NCBI GenBank assembly: GCA_037974665.1 | Contig: CM075782.1 | Coordinates: 42,150,851-42,214,850 of the forward strand | Direction of reading: 5' to 3' | Length of the DNA: 64,000 nucleotides | Source of the DNA: Ehretia macrophylla | Taxonomy: Eukaryota; Streptophyta; Magnoliopsida; Boraginales; Ehretiaceae | The notes under the pieces: generated by a model | Database searches by the model: none | What the model was told of the DNA's origin: nothing | Seen by the model: the letters and a program-made list of their open reading frames with translations, nothing else | Part shown: positions 22,762 to 35,811 of the stretch, piece after piece | How positions within the stretch are numbered: position 1 is the stretch's first letter | Layout: each line of letters begins with the position of its first letter | Program-made: the position numbers and the translations under genes

Positions 22762-23670
22762 GTCATGTTGAGTACGCAAAGTCCTTATTTGTCGTCCTTT
22801 TTGTGGCTCCCAACGAACGATCAAGACGAAGAAACAGCGCAAAAAGAAGAAAAGTGTCCCAACACTGATGAAAACATTCGATTTTGGACTTCGAAAATAG
22901 GCGCACCTGAGAAGGCTTGTTGCCCCCGTCGTAGAGCTCTCGTAGTGTTTTCCAACAGTATGCAGTATGTGACGCCCGACCCCGATTTGCGTGCAATACC
23001 TCGTTCGTGTGTCCTAACCTAGATTTGCGTGCCTTGACCTAGGTTTGAGAATTGTGTTCGTTTTGCATGCCTTGCATTGAATTACATGTATTTATTTAGG
23101 GTTGCGTGCATTTACTTGAAAAATGTGCGTTCGTCTTGTAGTTCGTGCCCTACCTCGTAGTGTGTGCCCTAGACCTAGAAAAACGTGCCCTCACGCTAAT
23201 CAAGAAAGCATCTTACACGAGGCACTAGGTCATATATTAATCCTACAAAATCCACTAACTATTATTAAATAACTTATTCAACCCACTAGAAGACAAAATC
23301 TCACAAAAAGCTAGACATTCCTTATTCTTTTTGCACTTTCAAGACAAAATTAAAATAATGCTCAAGGATGACAAAAATTCAGAATTGAAGCTAGCGTTTT
23401 ATTCGACCACTATGTGCATTTAATCTAGCATTGCATAATTTATTTATAATCCTAGACATACTATGACATTCTATGACACAAATGCATACAAAATTGCTCA
23501 AAACCACCTCAATTCTTCACCATACTCGACCAACTCTTCCATGCCCATGCTAGCCATTTCAAAATACTCCTTGAAGACACAAAAAGACTGAATTTTGCTG
23601 CCCAAGGCCGACCATATGCATTAAACTTGCAAAAGCTTTATTCTTTGTCATATTCTCTCATTTTCCTCTC

Positions 23671-23711
23671 AACTTCTCTCTCTCTCCCTCTCATTTTCTC
23701 TCTCTCTCTCG
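23671..23711 (+). repeat. CT-rich microsatellite in the LTR
   Basis: Runs of CTCTCT interrupted by CCTCTCATTTT. The same tract is present in shorter form near 32080-32120 (3' LTR) and 46262-46300 (solo LTR). Confidence 0.8.
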
Positions 23712-25399
23712 GTCTTGGCTGAGTTTCTCTTGCCTTTGCTCATCTTCATCAATTCATTGTGCATCAAAACAAGTAACCATCAAAGAAACTCAAGCAAGCT
23801 AGCTAGGATGCAAGAATCACACATGCATGTCCTTTGAGTCTTCATTTCGGCCCTAGGTGAGTTTTTAAGCTTCCATTTCTTTTCTTCTTGTTCTAACTAC
23901 ATGCATGTACTAAGATCTTGGTCACTAAGCTAGGAAAAATAGAGGAAATCTAGTTGAAATCTCGGCTAGGCAAAGGAGAAGAAGAAAATTGTGCTTCAAC
24001 AAGTTTTGAGCATCTTCTTGGTTGATTTGCTAAGGTGAGGGCTAAAACCTTTTGAAAGTCCTTCAAAAATCCATATGCATGCTCATAAATGTATGTCTTT
24101 GCTTCTGTACTTGATTTATATGTTCGTTCATAAGCTTTTACAACCATGCATGGCAAGATTTTGGCTTGAAAGTGATGATAGGTGCAATTGGATTATGTGA
24201 CAGCTCTCTGACTTGTTGTTTCGAGGTGAGTTTTGCTAGGCAAATGATGTTTAAAATTCATGAACATTGGTATTTGACTCTTTTGGCCAGTTTTGAACAT
24301 TTTTTCACAGAAATAGGCCAAAGCTAATTTCGAATCTAAGGTCCTCAAAATGGCAAATTATTAAAATGTGTCCAAATCTGGAAATCTGGAAAAAATGTAG
24401 CAGGTTTTGGCAGATGCACTGACCTTGTAGAACGAACCAGAATTGACTTAGTAAATGACGTCCAAAATGCATAAATTTTGGTGTGCTGCTAAAATTTTCA
24501 GTTCTGGACATTTTTGTCAGAAATGGGCTAAGGCTGAATCTGACCCTAAGGACCTCAAAAACATCAATTATCGAAATGTGTGAAAATCTGGACAGTTTTG
24601 TGCTATCCACTGTTTCGGCTATAACTAATGATCCCGAACTCCAAATGATGCAAGGTTTGTTTCTGATTTTAGTTCACCTCTTAAGCTTTAATTTGACATC
24701 TTATTCACTGGAATTGGAGATTTTTTGCTTATCTTAATGATTGTGAGAAAACAGCCTATTGCAGTAAGGGTTTTACTTAGTGTTATGCTTAGAAAAATTG
24801 TTGTAACTTCTCTTGTTGAAATAAATGCTTGGGATTGTAGCTTTGGGATGTTGTGTGGGCTGTTTTGAATGTTTGAGGATGTTGAATTAAATGATGCATG
24901 GCTTGAGATTGATTTTGAATTGGTTTGGGGCTTAAATTGCACGGATATGCACGAAATGGAAACCCTAATGGCTAGGTAGTCTTGCTAAGTGTTGATCATT
25001 TGGATATTGTGTGGAATGATGTGCTTGGTAGGCTGCCCGTAGATGCCCTTATAGTCCTAAATGTGATTTTTATCATTGCATGTTGACAAATAGGCTTTTC
25101 TTGCATCCGAACCCACGTAGATATTGTTGCATGTTATATAATCTTATTATTTGATTACGTGGACTTTGAATTGAGTTATATGACTTGATTTATATGCGGT
25201 ACATGGTTGTCCATTTAATGTTCATATAAATCCATAGGCTTTTCAAGTGAAACTACTTGTCCATTCGTGCCTCGCCTGTTTACTTGTCAATGTGCAATCT
25301 TATGACTGTCCGGAGGCAACCTACTTTGTTGTCCTCCTAATGTGATATGTTAATGTCATAAATGTGCATTGCATACAAGGTTGCAACCTTTCATGTCGG

Positions 25400-25461
25400 C
25401 ATGGTAGCGATCACGTACACCGGGCGGCATCGGGCTTGCCGGTGCACCCGTGACTACCATG
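25400..25461 (+). other. Conserved compound inverted repeat in the LTR
   Basis: CATGGTAG and TCACG on the left pair with CGTGA and CTACCATG on the right; inside them CACCGG pairs with CCGGTG around a loop containing GGCATCGGGCTTG. That gives about 19 paired positions with small bulges. The same structure is at 33810-33871 and 47983-48044. In these 62 bases the 5' LTR and the solo LTR differ by about one base, although the LTRs are otherwise strongly diverged. Role unknown; a packaging, export or processing signal in the transcript is a guess. Confidence 0.65.
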
Positions 25462-26565
25462 GTCCCATTCCCTCTCTCGCTTGGGGGCTAGACTTCCTCG
25501 GATAGTTGGGTCGTAGGATTTTGGGGTACATCCGGAGTACACCCACTTGGCGTGATATGGGAAAGAATTGAGGCCGGCCGCAACAACTGATACTGGAATT
25601 GATCTGAGAGCAAAAGCTCACCGTATCCTTTTACTTTGTGTATAAGTACTCTCGCTTGGTCCCTAGAGGAGATCGGGGAGGAAGGACTAGTAATTGCGTT
25701 CCTTACTATTATATTACGCTATGTACTTGCTTATGATACACATCATGCTTGCAAAAGGATTTTTCATAAGTTGAACCGGAAAATGAGTTTCAAAACCTAT
25801 TTCTCATTCCCCCTCGCTGAGTTCATAAGGACTCACCCTCTTTTATCATCTCAGGTGAAGAAGATCAAGAGCAGTTACCTGAGGACGATGTGCCTAACGA
25901 TGATTCCTTGGAGTGATTGCCTGTCCTATGTGCTTTGCGTGATTATGGGTACTTGTGAACTCTATGCTACTTGAAGACCATTTCTTTTATGTCGCTTGTT
26001 ATTTGTAATGTAAAAGACCCCCGTTGTAATTTGGGATCTAATTTTGGTTTGTACTGATATTTCTAGACAGACATTAGATACTGCTATGGTCGTTTTGCTT
26101 TTATTATCGCTAGTAGCTATAATAGGATTATGAAGTATTAGGTAAGGGCGAAGTAAGATAAATCATCCAAACCTTAAACAGGTTCTCACTATTAAGCTAA
26201 GATCAACAGGTACTTTTGTAACGAGGATAAACAAACAAACGAGACATAGCATCATGCTAGGTTATAAATCTAACGAGACGTCGAAATAACAAATAGGCAA
26301 TTCAATTGATTTTAAATGGTAATCCTAGTTGGAAACGAAACCAAAATTAGAAAAATTTGAGGCGTTTAGAGAATTAGGCCAAACCAAAGAGCCCAATTAC
26401 AGCCGTTGTGCTGCCGATTTTTTGAAAAATTTTGGAGTTTAGGCCAAAACGTTAAGTGTTAAATCTCCATGAATGGTTAAGTACGAGACCTGACTTGAAT
26501 GTTTAGATCACACCCTAATCTAACCTTTATAGGCCGGGTTGGGGTGTGACACCTTAGAACTAGAT

Positions 26566-26577
26566 TGGTATCAGAGC
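26566..26577 (+). other. Primer binding site (initiator tRNA-Met)
   Basis: TGGTATCAGAGC, complementary to the 3' end of plant initiator tRNA-Met, 14 bp after the LTR end. Starts minus-strand DNA synthesis. Confidence 0.85.
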
Positions 26578-26819
26578 TTAGATTGCTTAAGCCGGGTTTA
26601 ACTCTCGGACTGTGGGTAGAGCCCTAAGATAATTAAGATGACTTGCTTATATGTTATTGTGTGATAATGTTAAATGTGCCTTCTATGTTTTATGTGTTTA
26701 AGTGTTTAACATGCCTTAGTTGTTTCTAGAATTATATCTATATTATGTTGCATATCTTATGCACTAAATTCTTAATTGTCATATTTCAATAAAATGTGCA
26801 TCATAATATGTGCCTGTAG

Positions 26820-29800
26820 ATGGCTGGCCCTAGCACTCGTACTACTAATAGGTACGATGAACCCCAAGATACCGGAGATGCTTATCAAACTAATCCCGGT
26901 ATAGCTATGTTTAATATGATGGCGAATGCCACGGATCATGTATCACGAGTGATGGAGCGTCAGGATACACGTGAAGCCAACAACAACAACAACAACAACA
27001 GGAACGATGGTAACCATGGGAGACATAGCAGAATGAGGGAGTTCCTTGACTTTCGCCCATCTAAATTCCACGGGAAAGCTGATGATGAGAAAGCAGAGGC
27101 TTGGCTGTCCGAGCTCGAGAGGATTTTCAGGCCACTTGATTATACTGATGAAGAAAAGGTAGAGTTTGTGGTGTTTCTGTTGCACGGGGATGCTGAACAT
27201 TGGTGGCACACTGTGGAGGCACTGTGGGAAATTGATCAGACACCTTGCTTGTGGGGTAATTTCGTTAAGGCATTCAAGGAGAAATATGTACATGTAGTCT
27301 CCAGGCAGAGGCGGACTGAGGAGTTCATGCACTTGACCCAAGGTAACATGACGGTGGCCCAGTACGAGGCTCGTTTTGACCGACTATCCCGATATGCTCA
27401 ATATATGGTCAATACTCCGGAGGCGAAGATGTGGAAATTTACTACTGGATTGAGGCCAGAGATTCAGGACTAGTTGGCTTCTCATGACTTCAATACCTAT
27501 TTTGCTCTCTTTGATGCTGCCTCTCGAGTTGAGAAGAGGAAACTAGATGGAGCCGGTTCGAGTCAGCCGAACAAGAAACCATACCAGCCTCCAAGTCAGC
27601 AGAGGAAATTCCAGAGTCAGAGTCGTAATCAGGGCCTGAGCCAGAACAGGCCAGTGTATAACCGTGACCCGACGAAAGCGCCATCAGCCTATTCCGCCCG
27701 CGGATCCACAAGTAGTTCACCTGCTACTCAGTCCGGCAGCTGTTCTTATTGTGACAGGAAGGGGCATACCGAGGCCCAGTGTTGGAAGAAGTCAGGACGG
27801 TGTATGAGATGTGGTAGTGATCAGCATCAGATCAAGGATTGCCCTAAACGGCAAGCAGGGCAGAATCAGGGTAAACCAGCTGCTAAAGGCAAGACTCCAG
27901 TTCCTAGAGTCCAGGCTCGAGCCTATGCTATCGAGTACGAGGAGATTCCAGATGAGACCGCTGTTGTTGAAGGTACATTCTTCATACTGAATCAACCTGT
28001 TAGGGTGTTAATTGATCCGGGTGCTACTCATTCATTTATTACTCCCTTGTGTGTGGAACGTGTAAAACTAAAAGTTGTATGTTTGCTATACAAAGTAGAA
28101 GTTGGTACTCCAATGGGTTCTAAACTTGTTACTAACTCAGCTTGTAAAGCATGTAAACTCCAAATTAAGGATAGGAAATTCTCAGCCAATCTTATTGTAT
28201 TACCTTTTCGAGGATATGAGGTCATTTTAGGGATGGACTGGCTGGCAAAACATCATGTCCAACTAGATTGCTGGGCGAAGATTATAACATTCCGAGTACC
28301 TGATCAACCAATACTGGAGGTAATGGGTCGAAGAGATTTCACCGAGAGTTCTATCATTTCATCTAAGAAAGCAGTGAAATCCTTGAGAAAAGGGTATAGC
28401 GGATACTTAGCCTACCTCATCAACAAGCTGTCGGACAAAGCTAAGTTGGAAGAGATGCATGTGATCAAAGATTATGCAGATGTGTTTTCAGAAGAATTGC
28501 CCGGTTTACCCCCAAATCGGGAAATCGAGTTTGTTATAGAGTTACTGCTTGGCGCCCAGCCGATATCTAAAGCTCCCTATCGTATGACACCGGCCAAGCT
28601 ACAAGAATTGAAGGACCAATTGCAAGGATTGTTGAAGAAGGGGTTTGTTCAACTAAGTTCTTCACCGTTCTATTTGTAAAGAAGAAAGACAGAACGTTGA
28701 GGCTATGCATCGACTACCGAGGATTGAACCAAGTGACTGTCAAGAATAAATACCTACTTCCACTGATCGACGAGTTATTTGATCAACTGCAAAGAGCCAA
28801 AGTGTATTCAAAACTCGACTTGAGGCAAGGGTATTATCAGTTGCAGATCAAAAAGGAAGATGTGCCAAAAATGGCTTTCAGGACGAGATATGAGCATTAT
28901 GAATATGTGGTGATGCCTTTTGAACTAACCAATGCCCTTGCAGCTTTTATGGATTTGATGCACAGGGTGTTTCAACCGTACTTGGACCAATTTGTGGTGA
29001 TCTTCATTGATGATATTTTGGTATACTCGAAATCTGAGGCGGAGCATGAGCAACATCTACGGTTGGTACTGCAGAAACTTCGAGAGCATCAATTGTATGC
29101 AAAGTTTAGCAAGTGTGAATTTTGGTTGCAGCAGATTGCATTTTTGGGGCATATCATATCCCAAGAGGGAATAACGATGGATCCAACAAAGATAGAAGCA
29201 GTGATGTCTTGGAAGAAGCCGAAGAATGTTACGGAGATTCGGAGTTTTCTTGGTCTAGCCGGCTATTATCGGAGATTCGTGAAAGATTTCTCTAAGATTG
29301 CAGGACCGCTTACAAAGCTCACTCAAAAGAAAACAAAGTTCATGTGGGATGATAAGTGTGAGAGCAGCTTCTAAGAGTTGAAGAAAAGATTGACTACTGT
29401 ACCTGTTCTTGCATTGCCTGAAGGAAGTCAAGGTTTTGTAATCTATAGCGATGCTTCGAAGGAAGGATTGGGTTGTGTGCTGATGCAAAATGGAAGAGTG
29501 ATTGCGTATGCTTCTAGGAAACCAAAGCCGTATGAAGTGAATTACCCAATGCATGATTTGGAATTAGCGGCTATTGTGTTTGCACTCAAGAAATGGAGGC
29601 ATTATCTGTAGGGTAACAAGTTTGAGGTGTTTATTGATCACAAGAGCTTGAAATACTTGTTCTCTCAAAAAGAGTTGAATATGAGGCAAATGCGGTGGAT
29701 GGAGCTTTTGGATGATTATAACTGCACAATCAGTTATGTGCCCGGTAAAACGAATGTAGTTGCAGATGCCTTAAGTAGGAAAGCGAGCATGGCGAAACTG

Positions 29801-31330
29801 GAAGTCAAGGTACAGGAGTTGTTGGAGGAAGCATTTTTGTGGAAACCACAATTGACTCAGAAAGGGTTACTTTTTGCCACTACACAAGTTCAATCAACCT
29901 TGTTGTCTGAGTTACGGGAGGCTCAACAGAAGGACCAACAATTTCAGAAGATTAAAGAAAGCAATGTGGATTTCAAGTTTCATGATGATGGTGTTTGGAG
30001 GTTTAGGAATCGGATTTGTGTTCCCAATGAGCCAGAGCTGAAAAAGAAGATTCTTGAAGAAGCCCATAATTCTAGATATACTATTCACCCCGGTGGAACA
30101 AAGATGTACCGGGATTTAAAGTAACACTATTGGTGGAATAACATGAAAAGAGAAATTGCCGAGTTTGTGGCACGGTGCTTGACTTGCCAGAGAGTCAAAG
30201 CGGAGCATCAATGACCCGTAGGTGTACTTCAGCCGTTGGAGATTCGTCAATGGAAATGGGAACATATAACTATGGACTTTGTTATGGACCTGCCCAGATT
30301 ACAAAAGGGTCATGACGCCGTTTGGGTCATAGTGGATAGATTAACTAAGTCGGCGCACTTCTTACCGATGAACAAGGAGGATAGTCCAGAGAAATTGGGA
30401 GATTTGTATGTGGCGGAGATTGTAAAATTGCATGGGATGCCTGTGAGTATTGTATCGGATAGGGATCCTCGTTTTACTTCCCGATTTTGGAAGAGATTGC
30501 AAGAAGCTTTGGAGACAAAGCTGAGTTTCAGCACGGCTTACCACCCTCAGACTGATGGACAATCGGAGAGAACTAATCAGATTCTGGAGGATATGCTGAG
30601 GGCATGTGTTTTAGACTTCGGGAAAGGTTGGGAGAAGTATCTGTCTCTAGCCGAGTTCGCTTATAATAATAGTTAGCAGGCCACTATCGGGATGGCCCCA
30701 TTTGAGGCGCTGTATGGACATAAGTGTCGATCCCTAATTTACTGGGATGAAGTAGGTGAGACGAAGACTTTTGACCCGACCCTTTTACCTGAACTCATGA
30801 AGACTGTTGACAATATCCACCTCATCCGGAAACGGATGCTTACCGCCCAGAGCAGGCAGAAGAGTTATGCATACCGACAGAGACGGAGTCTTGAGTTTGA
30901 GGTTGGTGACAAGGTATTCTTGAAGATATCACCCCGGAGGGGACTGATTAAACATGGCAAGGGTGGAAAGTTGAGCCCGAGGTTTGTAGGACCATTTGAG
31001 ATAATTGAGAAGGTTGGCAAATTGGCGTATCTCCTAGTACTACCGCAAAACCTCTCCAATATTCATGACGTCTTTCATATTTCGATGCTGTGAAAATATC
31101 ATCCTGATCCGTCACATATCTTGGAGCCAGAGCTGTTTCAGCTTCGGGAGAACTTGTCTTACGACGAGAAGCCCATTCGGATCCTAGACCAGCAAGATCG
31201 GGAGTTGCGCAACAAATCTATACCAATGGTGAAAGTGCTGTAGGATCATCATAGAGTTGAAGAAGCAACGTGGGAAAGGTGAGACCAGATGGAGTAGCAA
31301 TATCCAGCTTTATTTCAAAGGTAATATTGA
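26820..31330 (+). pseudogene. gag-pol region of element 1 (fossil)
   Basis: Gag begins at the ATG at 26820, with a polyasparagine run near 26980-27000. Two CCHC zinc knuckles lie at about 27741-27842 and an aspartic protease near 28010-28050. Reverse transcriptase runs about 28570-29330 with FIDDIL at 29003-29020. RNase H runs about 29430-29790, integrase zinc-finger and core about 30090-30680, the GPF-type module near 30970-31090, and a chromodomain-like tail about 31160-31300. All domains are in the usual order, but the reading frame is broken several times, so no polyprotein is expected. Confidence 0.88.
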
Positions 31331-31351
31331 ATTTCGGGACGAAATTCTTTT

Positions 31352-31364
31352 AAGGAGGGAAGGA
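31352..31364 (+). other. Polypurine tract of element 1
   Basis: AAGGAGGGAAGGA directly before the 3' LTR; the usual plus-strand primer site. Confidence 0.8.
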
Positions 31365-34300
31365 TGTGGGCCCGACCCCGATTTACGTGCGATACCTCGT
31401 TTCATGTGTCCTAACCTAGATTTGCGTGACTTGACCTAGGTTTGAGAATTCTGTTCATTTTGCATGCCTTGCATTGAATTACGTGCATTCATTTAGGGTT
31501 GCGTGTATTTACTTGAAAAATGTGCGTTCGTCTCGTAGTTCGTGTCCTACCTCGTAGTGCGTGCCCTAGACCTAGGAAAACATGCCCTCACGCTAAACAA
31601 GAAAGCATCTTACACGAAGCACTAGGTCATTAATCAATCCCACAAAATTCACTAACTATTATTAAATTACTAATTCAACCCACTAGAAGACAAAATATCA
31701 CAAAAAGCTAGACATTCCTTATTCTTTATTCCTTATTCTTTTTGAACTTTCAACACACAATTAAAATAATGCTCAAAGATGACAAAAATTCAGAATTTAA
31801 GCTAGCTTTGGCCGACTACTATGTGCATTTAATCTAGCATTGCATAATTTATTTACAATCCTAGACATACTATGACATTCTATGACACAAATGCATAAAA
31901 AAAATTGCTCAAAAATCTCCTCAATTCTTCACCATACTCGACCAACTCTTCCATGCCCATGCTAGCAATTTTAAAGTTCACCTTGAGGACACAAAATGCT
32001 GAAATTTTGCTGCCCAAGGCCGACCATATGCATCAAACTTGCAAAAGCTTTATTCTTTGTCATATTCTCTCATTTTCCTCTCAACTTCTCTCTTTCCGTC
32101 TCATTTTTCTCTCTCTTTCTCGGCCTTGGCTGAGTTTACTCTTTCCTTTGCTCATCTTCATCAATTCATGGTGCATCAAGACAAGCAACCATCAAAGAAA
32201 CTCAAGCAAGCTAGCTAGGATGCAAGAATCACACATGCATGTCCTTTGAGTCTTCATTTCGGCCCTAGGTGAGTTTTTAAGCTTCCATTTCTTTTCTTCT
32301 TGTTCTAATTACATGCATGTACTACGAGCTTGGTCACTAAGCTAGGAAAAATAGAGGAAATCTAGTTGAAATCTCGGCTAGGCAAAGGAGAAGAAGAAAA
32401 TTGTGCTTCAACAAGTTTTGAGCATCTTCTTGGTTGATTTGCTAAGGTGAGGGCTAAAACCTTTTGAAAATCCTTCAAAAATCCACCTGCATGCTTATAA
32501 AGGTATGTCTTTGCTTCTGTACTTGAGTTATATGTTCGTTCAGAGGCTTTTACAACCATGCATGGCACGATTGTGGCTTGAAGGTGATGATAGGTGCAAT
32601 CGGATTATGTGACAGCTCTCTGACTTGTAGTTTCGAGGTGAGTTTGGCTAGGCAAATGATGTTGAAAATGTATGAACATTGGTAGTTGACTCGTTTGGCC
32701 AGTTTTGAACATTTTTCACAGAAATAGGCCAAATCTAATTTCGAATCTAAGGTCTTCAAAATGGCAAATCACTAAAATGTGTCCAAATCTGGAAATCTGG
32801 AAAAATGAAGCAGGTTTTGGCAGATGCACTGACCTTGTAGAACAAACCAGATTTGACTTAGTAAATGATATCCAAAATGCATGAAATTTTGTGTACTTCT
32901 AGATTGTTTAATTGTAGACATTTTTGTCAGAAATGGACTATGGCTAAATCTGACCCTAAGGACCTCAAAAACGTCAATTATCAAAATGTGTGCAAATCTG
33001 GACAGTTTTGTGCTATCCCACTGTTTCGTCTATAACTAATGATCCCGAACTCCAAATGATGTAAGGCTTGTTTCTAATTTTAGTTCACTTCTTACGATTT
33101 AATTTGACATCTTATTCACTGGAATTGGAGATTGTTTGATTATCTTCATGATTGTGAGAAAACACCCTACTGCAGTAAGGGTTTCACTTAGTGTTATGCT
33201 TAGAATATTGTTGTAACTTCTCATGTTGAAATAAATGCTTGGGATTGTAGCTTTGGGATGTTGTGTGGACTGTTTTGAATGTTGGAGGATGTTGAATTAA
33301 ATGATGCATGGCTTGAGATTGATTTTGAATTGGTTTGGGGCTTAAATTGCACGGATATGTACGGAATGGAAACCCTAATGACTAAGTAGTCTTGCTAAGT
33401 GTTGATCATTTGGATATTGTGTGGAATTATGTGCTTAGTAGGCTGCCCGTAGATGCCCTTATAGTCCTAAATGTGATTTTGATCATTGCATGTTGACAAA
33501 TAGGCTTTTCTTACATCCGAGCCCACGTAGATGCTGTTGCATGTTATATAATCTTATTATTTGATTACGTGGACTTTGAATTGAGCTATATGACTTGATT
33601 TATGTGTGATACATGGCTGTCCGTTTAATGTTCATATAACTCCATATGCTTTTCAAGTGAAACTACTTGTCCATTCGTGCCTCACCTGTTTACTTGTCAA
33701 TGTGCAATCTTATGATTGTCCGGAGGTAACCTACTTTGTTGTCCTCCTAATGTGATATGTTAATGTCATAAATGTGCATTGCGTACAAGGTTGCAACCTT
33801 TCATGTCGACATGGTAGCGATCACGCACACCGGGCGGCATCGGGCTTGCCGGTGCACCCATGACTACCATGGTCCCATTCCCTCTCTCACTTGGGGGATA
33901 GACTTCCTCGGAGAGTTGGGTCATAGGATTTTGGGGTACATCCGGAGTACACCCACTTGGCGTGATATGGGGAAGAATTGAGGCCGGCCACAACAACTGA
34001 TACTAGAATTGATCTGAGAGCAAAATCTCACCGTATCCTTTTTTCTATGTGTATAACTACTCTCACTTGGTCCCTAGAGGACCACGGGAGTGAAGGACTG
34101 GTACTTGCGGTCTTTACTATTATATTACGCTATGTACTTGCTTATGATACACATCATGCTTGCAAAAGGATTTTTCATAAGTTGAACCGGAAAATGAGTT
34201 TCAAACCCTATTTCTCGTTCCCCCTCGCTGAGTTCATAAGGACTCACCCTCTTTTATCATCTCAAGTGAAGAAGATCAAGAACAGGTACCTGAGGACGAT

Positions 34301-34961
34301 GTGCCCATCGATGATTCCTTGGAGTGATTGCCTGTCTTGTGTGCTTTGCGTGATTATGGATACTTGTGAACTCTATGATACTTGAAGACCATTTCTTTTA
34401 TGTTGCTTGTTGTTTGTAATGTAAAAGACCCCCGTTGTAATTTGGGGTCTAATTTTGGTTTCTACTGATATTTCTAGACAGACATTAGATACTGCTATGG
34501 TCGTTTTGCTTTTATTATCGCTAGTAGCTATAATAGGATTATGAAGTATTAGGTAAGGGCAAAGTAAGAGGAACGATCCAAACCTTAAACAGGTTCTGCT
34601 ATTAAGCTAAGATCAACAGGTACTTTTGTAACGAGGATAAACAAACAAACGAGACATAGCATCATGCTAGTTTATAAATCTAACGAGACGTCGAAATAAC
34701 CAATAGGCAATTCAATTGATGTTAAATGGTAATCCGAGTTGGAAACGAAATCAAGATTGGAAAATTTTGAGGCGTTTAGAGAATTAGGCCAAACCAAATA
34801 GCCCAATTACAACCATTATGCTACCGGTTTTCTGAAAAATTTTGGAGTTTAGGCCAAAACGTTAAGTGTTAAATCTTCATGAACGGTTAAGTACGAGACG
34901 TGACTTGAATGTTTAGATCACACCCTAGTCTAACCTTTATTGGCCAAGTTGGGGCGTGACA
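31365..34961 (+). repeat. Element 1 3' LTR (3597 bp)
   Basis: Begins TGTGGGCCCGACCCC directly after the polypurine tract and ends GGGCGTGACA. Aligns along its length with 22968-26551. Confidence 0.88.
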
Positions 34962-35221
34962 CATTAGAACTAGAATGGTATCAGAGCTTAGATTGCTTAA
35001 GCCGGGTTTAACTCTCGGACCGTGGGTAGAGCCCTAAGATAATTAAGATGACTTGCTTATATGTTATTGTGTGATAATGTTAAATGTGCCTTCTATGTTT
35101 TATGTGTTTAAGTGATTAACATGCCTTAGTTGTTTCTAGAATTATATCGATATTATGTTGCATATCTTATGCACTAAATTCTTAATTGTCATATTTCAAT
35201 AAAATGTGCATCGTAATCTGT
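34962..35221 (+). mobile_element. Second leader of family 1 after the 3' LTR
   Basis: About 260 bp after the 3' LTR match 26552-26812, including a second primer binding site (TGGTATCAGAGC at 34976-34987). The match stops just before the position of the gag start and joins the middle of a 5S gene. This is what remains of a further internal region, so the locus was once LTR-internal-LTR-internal. Confidence 0.85.
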
Positions 35222-35278
35222 GATTAACTTCGGAGATTTGATGGAATCCGATGCATTACTGTTGGTACGATCATACCA
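35222..35278 (-). pseudogene. 5S rRNA 5'-half fragment at the element junction
   Basis: Only the 5' 57 bp of a 5S gene remain (plus strand GATTAACTTCGG onward); the rest is replaced by the family-1 leader. Confidence 0.85.
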
Positions 35279-35693
35279 GTCATGTTGAGTATGCAAAGCC
35301 CTTTTTTGTTGTCCTTTTCGCGGCTCCCGATGAACGATCAGGGACAAATAAACAACATAAAAAGAAGAAAAGTGGCATAAAATTGATGAAAATGTTCAAC
35401 TTTGGGCTCCGAAAAAGGGCACAGCAAAGCTGGCATGTGACCCCCGTCGTAGAGTTCTCAGAGAGTTTTCCAACGGTATGCTGTGTACCGCGTAACTCAT
35501 TACGAATCAAAAGTTATGGTCACTAGAGCAACGGAGACCTGGTTACAGGCCCCACGCCTTCGGTTCGCAAGCCCAGTATCTACGCGAAGTGAATTTGTCT
35601 TGCCCAAGATGCCGTAGGACTCGGTAATAGAAATGTGATGGATAAAGCATCTTGGCAAGCCTGAATGGGGCAAAAAATTCAAAACGAAAAAGG

Positions 35694-35811
35694 GGGTGCA
35701 ACACAAGGACTTCCTTGGGGGTCACCAATCCTAGTACTACTCTCTCCCAAGCATGATTAAATTCAGAGATTTGATGGGAACCGGTGCATTACTGCTAGTA
35801 CGATCGCACCC
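35694..35811 (-). rRNA. 5S rRNA gene copy R1
   Basis: Full-length; box A altered (CATGATTAAATTC). Confidence 0.83.

Larger units (their letters stand above)
1..22967 (-). repeat. 5S rDNA tandem array, left block (44 copies)
   Basis: Tandem units each contain a 118-bp reverse-complement plant 5S rRNA gene and a spacer of about 415 bp. Start-to-start distances are mostly 530-534 bp; short units of 494-496 bp follow a spacer deletion, and one is 477 bp. On the minus strand the order is AT-rich upstream box, 5S gene, T-tracts, spacer. The window opens inside a spacer (1-89) and the block ends inside a spacer (22762-22967) where an LTR begins. Copies differ by many substitutions, largely transitions. 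The non-genic stretches between copies are all 5S spacer; I see nothing else in them. Confidence 0.93.
22968..26551 (+). repeat. Element 1 5' LTR (3584 bp)
   Basis: Begins TGTGACGCCCGACC and ends GGGTGTGACA. The left edge cuts a 5S spacer (CCAACAGTATGCAGTA). The LTR holds a pyrimidine-rich microsatellite at 23671-23711 and a strongly conserved inverted-repeat region at 25400-25461. Confidence 0.88.
22968..34961 (+). mobile_element. Ty3/gypsy LTR retrotransposon, Tekay/Del-like chromovirus (element 1, broken)
   Basis: Two long LTRs (22968-26551 and 31365-34961) flank an internal region with an initiator-Met tRNA primer site, gag with two zinc knuckles, protease, reverse transcriptase, RNase H, integrase, a chromodomain-like tail and a polypurine tract. 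This order (RT before integrase) is Ty3/gypsy; the tail and the gag-pol layout point to chromoviruses of the Tekay/Del type. The element is broken, with roughly seven interruptions. LTRs differ by about 4% in the stretches I compared by eye, so the insertion is old, probably on a scale of one to a few million years. No target duplication is seen, because the right flank is rearranged. Confidence 0.9.

Noticed and set aside
33978-34385. A frame of about 112-135 codons shared by the two element 1 LTRs (also 25636-25974)
   Set aside because: The start differs between the LTRs, the frame is not kept in the solo LTR, and no known domain is visible; likely chance in a long LTR.
22963-35226. Target site duplication around element 1
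   Set aside because: CAGTA precedes the 5' LTR, but the right side continues into a second leader and then a 5S gene, so there is no matching copy.
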